From an uncultured Syntrophobacteraceae bacterium (GTDB taxonomy: Bacteria > Desulfobacterota > Syntrophobacteria > Syntrophobacterales > Syntrophobacteraceae), in the NCBI GenBank assembly GCA_937889795.1, contig CALBZH010000723.1, positions 1 through 9,476 on the forward strand: 9,476 nt of DNA. Reading direction: 5' to 3'. Both the position numbers and the translations under genes were made by a program. A model generated the notes under the pieces. The model had not been told where the DNA came from and did no database searches. It was given only the letters and a program-made list of their open reading frames with translations. Below, piece by piece: positions 5,869 to 9,476 of the stretch. The first letter of the stretch is position 1, and each line of letters opens with the position of its first letter.

Positions 5869-6166
5869 AATGAGTGTGCTTCAATATTATCGGATAAATG
5901 TGTTAAGTATTTTAGACCTTATACATGGTATTGCACTAGATTATACATATACTCATGGAATCTCATGCCAACGCACTTCAGTACCTATATCAATCAATGC
6001 TCGACGACTTGAATCTCTGCTTTTCGTCACTCAGGGCTGAAATGAATTGATTTCCCCTTTTCGTAGTATTTTAGAGCTGTTCATTCTTAACTTTTACTGG
6101 TTACGACCAATCTTACTGTATTCATAGATCCCAGGCAAGAATTGCACAAACTGGCAAGGATACCTT

Positions 6167-7288
6167 ATGGATATGATGCCGACATTGCAGAAGCTAAAAC
6201 TGAGATCTATTGCTAAAGGTCAGGTACTCATAAAGGCTGGCGATACGGACCGCATTGCATATTTCATTGTTGATGGAGCATTTAAGGTTATTCGAGATAT
6301 CGAGGGCATGACCCGGAGGGTTTACTATTGTCTACCGGGAGACTGGGTCGGCGAAATTGCATTGCTTAGAAAAAAGCCGCGAACGGCATCGGTGATCGCA
6401 ATTCAGCCTTCCATCGTCATCAGCCTCGATGAGACGATCTTGGATTCCTTGTCCATCCCCAGCCAGCTCGAGATTTACAAGAAGCTCAGCGAGCTTGCTG
6501 CAACGCGGATCAACACGATGAATGAAGAGCTGACCGAAGTCTACCGACAGATCGACTCGGACGTGAGGGATGCAGCCAAGTATTTGGAGTCACTTTTGCC
6601 CCCTCGCATAACGGATGGAACGGTCAAGGCAGACTGGTGCTTTTTGCCTTGCCGCAGACTGGGAGGAGATGCCTTTGAGTATTTCTGGCTCGATAAAGAC
6701 CTTTTCGCTGTTTATCTGATGGATGTCTGCGGCCATGGCGTGAAAGCCGCACTCTTTTCGTCAACTATTTTTAATACCATTCACACCGGCAGGTCTCGAG
6801 GCATCGACCTGTCTTCCCCAGGCCACGTCTTGACATCCCTTAGCGAGCTTTTCGGCGTGGATCCGCATGACTTCATGTATTTCAGCATTTGGTATGGAGT
6901 CTATGACCAGGGAAAACGACAGCTTCACTATGCCAGCGCGGGCCATCCCCCTGCACTATTGTGGCATGGCGATACAAGCACAGGCTGTCAACTCCAGCCA
7001 CTCTCGACGCCAGGTGCCTGCATCGGCCTTTCTCAGAATGTCTCTTATGAGGCCTCGACTGTGGACGTTCCTCCCGCAAGCCAGCTGATCCTTTACACGG
7101 ACGGGGTATATGAGCGGATCCGAGACGACGGCAGCATGTGGACGCGCGAAGAGTTCCTTGAGGTCATGAGCAGACAGCTTGAGTCCTCCCGTTTCACTCT
7201 CGATTGGTTCCTGAACTATGCGGGCCATCTTCAGGGCCAATGGAATTTCATGGACGATTTTACGCTTCTCCAAATCCTGCTGGATTAG
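6167..7288 (+). CDS. cNMP-binding domain fused to an RsbU/SpoIIE-type PP2C phosphatase
   Basis: The 373-residue cytoplasmic protein joins a sensor to a serine/threonine phosphatase. Residues about 13-95 form a cyclic-nucleotide-binding fold with a phosphate-binding cassette, GDWVGEIALL (58-67) and PRTASV (71-76). Glu63 and Arg72 correspond to the ribose- and phosphate-binding residues of CRP, so real cNMP binding is plausible. A helical linker (about 100-140) follows, then the PP2C/SpoIIE domain with RRLGGDAFEYF (163-173), LMDVCGHGVKAAL (184-196), SAGHPPALLW (257-266), YTDGVYE (310-316) and the terminal MDDFTLL (362-368). The metal-binding aspartates are present (Asp168, Asp186, Asp363 or Asp364); Glu171 replaces the second Asp of the usual GGDxxD. 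Relatives dephosphorylate STAS anti-sigma-factor antagonists. No STAS, anti-sigma or sigma gene is in the window, so the partner is unknown. The ATG is set by AAGGA six bases upstream. The sensor lacks the usual first helices of longer cNMP domains. Confidence 0.92.
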   Translation: MDMMPTLQKLKLRSIAKGQVLIKAGDTDRIAYFIVDGAFKVIRDIEGMTRRVYYCLPGDWVGEIALLRKKPRTASVIAIQPSIVISLDETILDSLSIPSQLEIYKKLSELAATRINTMNEELTEVYRQIDSDVRDAAKYLESLLPPRITDGTVKADWCFLPCRRLGGDAFEYFWLDKDLFAVYLMDVCGHGVKAALFSSTIFNTIHTGRSRGIDLSSPGHVLTSLSELFGVDPHDFMYFSIWYGVYDQGKRQLHYASAGHPPALLWHGDTSTGCQLQPLSTPGACIGLSQNVSYEASTVDVPPASQLILYTDGVYERIRDDGSMWTREEFLEVMSRQLESSRFTLDWFLNYAGHLQGQWNFMDDFTLLQILLD

Positions 7289-7350
7289 CCAGCCCCATCA
7301 CATGGTTGCAGTTTCGAGAACCCGAGCATGGTACGTGGTGAATTGCCCCC

Positions 7351-7394
7351 CCGTGAGTCCCCCGCCATTGCGAGGGAGATCTCACGGTTTATCT
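7351..7394 (+). terminator. candidate terminator after the cNBD-phosphatase gene
   Basis: CCGTGAG (7351-7357) pairs with CTCACGG (7381-7387), and an inner TCCC/GGGA extends the stem past a three-base bulge. The stem is followed on the plus strand by TTTATCT, a weak T-run. It lies 62 bases after the phosphatase stop and 36 bases from the carB stop on the other strand. It could end plus-strand transcription, or both convergent units less efficiently. Confidence 0.45.
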
Positions 7395-7430
7395 CGCCTG
7401 TCCGCCGCGGTTTGCTCACCGCCCATTCGT

Positions 7431-9430
7431 CTAATCCAGGTCCGCATGGTAGCTTTGAATGGACTTCACCGTACTCTTCCCGCGCTGGAAGGCTTCAATG
7501 CCGCGTGCGGCGGCTACGGCCGCGGCCGTTGTGGTGATGTAGGCCACCTTGTACTTGATCGCGGCTTTCCGGATGTACGAATCGTCATACTGGCTGAGTC
7601 GCCCCTCGGGTGTGTTGATCACCAGCTGGATCCGGCCGTTTTTGATCGCGTCCACAATGTTGGGACGACCCTCGTGGAGCTTGTCGATGACCTCCGCCTC
7701 GATCCCGTTCTCGCGCAAGAACTTGTGCGTGCCCCTCGTGGCGAGGACGTCGAAGCCCAATGCGCGGAATCGGCGTGCGATCTGGAGGGCGCCCTGCTTG
7801 TCGCGGTCGGACACGGTGAGAAGAACCGTCCCACTGCCGGGCAGGTGCTGCTGCGCCGCTTCCTGGGCTTTCCAGAATGCCATTCCAAAGGAATCGGCCA
7901 GCCCCAGCACCTCGCCTGTCGAGCGCATTTCCGGTCCCAGCACCGGATCGACCTCCGGGAACATGTTGAAGGGAAAGACAGCTTCCTTGACCCCGAAATG
8001 AGGGATGGGCCGCGACCTGACAATGCTCAGGTCCGCCAGGGTTTTCCCCAGCATGATCTGCGTGGCGAATCGCGCCATGGGAATGTTGCAGACCTTGGAG
8101 ACGAGGGGCACGGTGCGGGAAGCACGCGGATTGGCTTCGAGCACGTAGACCGTGTCCTTGGCGATGGCATATTGAATGTTCATCAATCCAACGACGCCGA
8201 GCTCGATGGCGATCTTCCGGGTGTACTCATAGATCGTTTCCAGGTGGCTGGCCGGGATACTGATGGGCGGAATGACGCACGCCGAATCCCCGGAATGAAT
8301 CCCCGCAAGCTCGATGTGCTCCATCACCGCCGGCACGAAAGCATCCTGTCCGTCGGCGATCGCATCCGCTTCGGCCTCGATGGCGTCCTCAAGGAATCGA
8401 TCGATGAGAATGGGGCGATCCGGAGTCACCCCCACCGCCGTCTGGACATACTGGCGCAGCATGACTTCGTCGTAGACCACTTCCATCCCCCGGCCTCCGA
8501 GCACATAGGACGGCCGAACCATCAAGGGATACCCGATTCGCTCCGCCACTTGAAGCGCTTCGTCCAGGTTGCTCGCCATCCCCGACTCCGGCATGGGGAT
8601 TCCAAGCTCCTCCATGATCTTGCGGAACCGGTCGCGGTCCTCGGCGAGATCGATGGTCTCGGGGGTCGTCCCCAGAACCTTCACGCCGGCCTCGGCAAGC
8701 TGCTTCACGATGTTGAGCGGCGTCTGCCCCCCGAATTGGACGATGATGCCTTCGGGCTTCTCCTTCTCGTAGATGGAGAGCACATCCTCCACGGTGAGGG
8801 GCTCGAAGTAGAGCTTGTCGGATGTGTCGTAGTCCGTCGAAACCGTTTCCGGGTTGCAGTTGATCATGATGGACTCAAACCCGGCATCCCGAATGGCGAA
8901 GGCCGCGTGCACGCAGCAATAGTCGAATTCGATGCCCTGACCGATCCGGTTGGGCCCCCCCCCGAGCACCATGATCTTGCGACGGTCGCTGACCGGCACC
9001 GTGTCCGGCCCGTTATAGGTGGAGTAATAGTAGGCCGCGTTCTCCACGCCGCTCACGGGGACCGCCTGGTAGCTCTGAACAAGCCCGATGGCCTTCCTGC
9101 GAGATCGAATCTCCTTTTCGGGAATGTCCAGGAGTCTTGAGAGGTAAGCATCCGCAAAACCATCCTTCTTTGCCGCAACGAGCAGCTCGTCCGGCAGCTC
9201 GCCCCCCCGGCATCTCAGAATCTGCTCCTCGCGCTCCACAAGCTCCTGCATCTGTTCGATGAACCAGGGCTTGATGTGGGTCTTTCGGTAGAGGTCGTCC
9301 ACCGCTGCCCCCTTGCGCAAGGCCTCGTACAGGATGAACTGCCGCTCGCTGGTCGGCTCGGCGAGCAGCTCCATGAGCTCTGGCAGGGATTTCTCGTGAA
9401 AATCCTTGGCGAAGCCAAGGCCAGAGCGCC
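7431..9430 (-). CDS. carB: carbamoyl-phosphate synthase large subunit, 5'-truncated
   Basis: CarB uses ammonia released by the CarA subunit, bicarbonate and two ATP to make carbamoyl phosphate for arginine and pyrimidine synthesis in the cytoplasm. About 665 C-terminal residues are present, out of roughly 1070 in the family. The genuine part begins at RSGLGFAKD, near the end of the first synthetase half. It continues through the oligomerisation segment (LPELMELL to IRSRRKAIGLV) into the second half: VLGGGPNRIGQGIEFDY, NCNPETVSTDYDTSD, QFGGQTP, the ATP-grasp segment VRPSYVLGGRGMEVVYD, and VLEANPRASRTVPLVSK. The C-terminal MGS-like allosteric domain begins at VLLTVSDRDKQGA and ends SYHADLD. There is no internal frameshift. 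The frame runs on to an apparent ATG at 9462-9464, but that lies in sequencing adapter, so the true start is beyond the contig end. The stop at 7431-7433 faces the phosphatase gene. Confidence 0.97.
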
Positions 9431-9476
9431 AGATCGGAAGAGCACACGTCTGAACTCCAGTCACGAGTGGATATCT
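9431..9476 (+). other. Illumina TruSeq adapter with index (assembly artefact)
   Basis: The last 46 bases begin AGATCGGAAGAGCACACGTC (9431-9450), the TruSeq read-1 3' adapter, and run on through TGAACTCCAGTCAC (9451-9464). Then come GAGTGG and ATATCT, which from memory match TruSeq index 23 and the start of the constant part after it. This is library sequence left on a contig end, not genomic DNA. Its reverse complement encodes the peptide MTGVQTCALPI, which falsely begins the carB frame. Confidence 0.98.

Larger units (their letters stand above)
5176..6166. other. AT-rich, gene-poor divergent intergenic region
   Basis: These 991 bases lie between the divergent VWA and cNBD-phosphatase genes and are visibly richer in A and T than the flanking genes. 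Open frames of 60-80 codons exist on both strands, but none has a good ribosome binding site or a recognisable product. One start-less plus-strand frame at 5670-5870 has a protein-like composition and ends in LKEKDDTIDCLIEL; it may be a decayed gene end. A sigma70-like promoter (5692-5720) and an imperfect hairpin (5844-5868) are listed separately. The first part (about 5176-5300) presumably carries the VWA gene promoter, although no convincing boxes were found. The last 100 bases should hold the promoter of the phosphatase gene; I could not fix it. Confidence 0.6.

Noticed and set aside
7218..9140. Long plus-strand open frame (640 codons) opposite carB
   Set aside because: It is an antisense shadow of carB created by GC-rich codon use. 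It also overlaps the end of the phosphatase gene and has no ribosome binding site.

Overview
The window looks like bacterial chromosome from the end of an assembly contig. Four genes point to an ordinary free-living bacterium: a short, anaerobe-type ThiC under a TPP riboswitch, the large subunit of carbamoyl-phosphate synthase (CarB), a small cytochrome b5-like protein and a cyclic-nucleotide-sensing RsbU-type phosphatase. The mixture, the fairly GC-rich genes and the strong AGGAGG-type ribosome binding sites fit a deltaproteobacterial-type (Desulfobacterota-like) organism. That placement is an inference and was not tested by any search.

Layout: a small cytochrome b5-like gene (261-497, +) faces thiC (704-1987, -). 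The control region of thiC (about 1988-2420) can be read almost base by base: a near-consensus sigma70 promoter, a TPP aptamer, an antiterminator and an intrinsic terminator, followed by a leader of about 257 bases. Upstream on the same strand are a 163-residue protein with a His-Gly / Gly-Cys pattern like DUF4347 or caspase-fold proteins (2506-2997, -) and a secreted von Willebrand A (VWA) protein with two nearly identical C-terminal modules (3229-5175, -). About 990 bases of visibly more AT-rich, gene-poor DNA follow (5176-6166), then a cNMP-binding/PP2C fusion gene (6167-7288, +) and the 3' end of carB (7431-9430, -).

The last 46 bases (9431-9476) are not genomic. They match an Illumina TruSeq adapter with an index, so the window ends at a contig end. 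The apparent ATG start of the carB reading frame lies in this adapter, and about 400 N-terminal residues of CarB are missing.

The genes do not form one pathway. ThiC makes the pyrimidine half of thiamine and is fed back by TPP. CarB supplies carbamoyl phosphate for arginine and pyrimidines. The cNBD-phosphatase is a signalling protein whose partner is not in view. The VWA and DUF4347-like genes are the least explained part and the best candidates for something new; the evidence that they act together is only co-orientation and proximity. No CRISPR array, tRNA, rRNA, transposase or integrase was seen.
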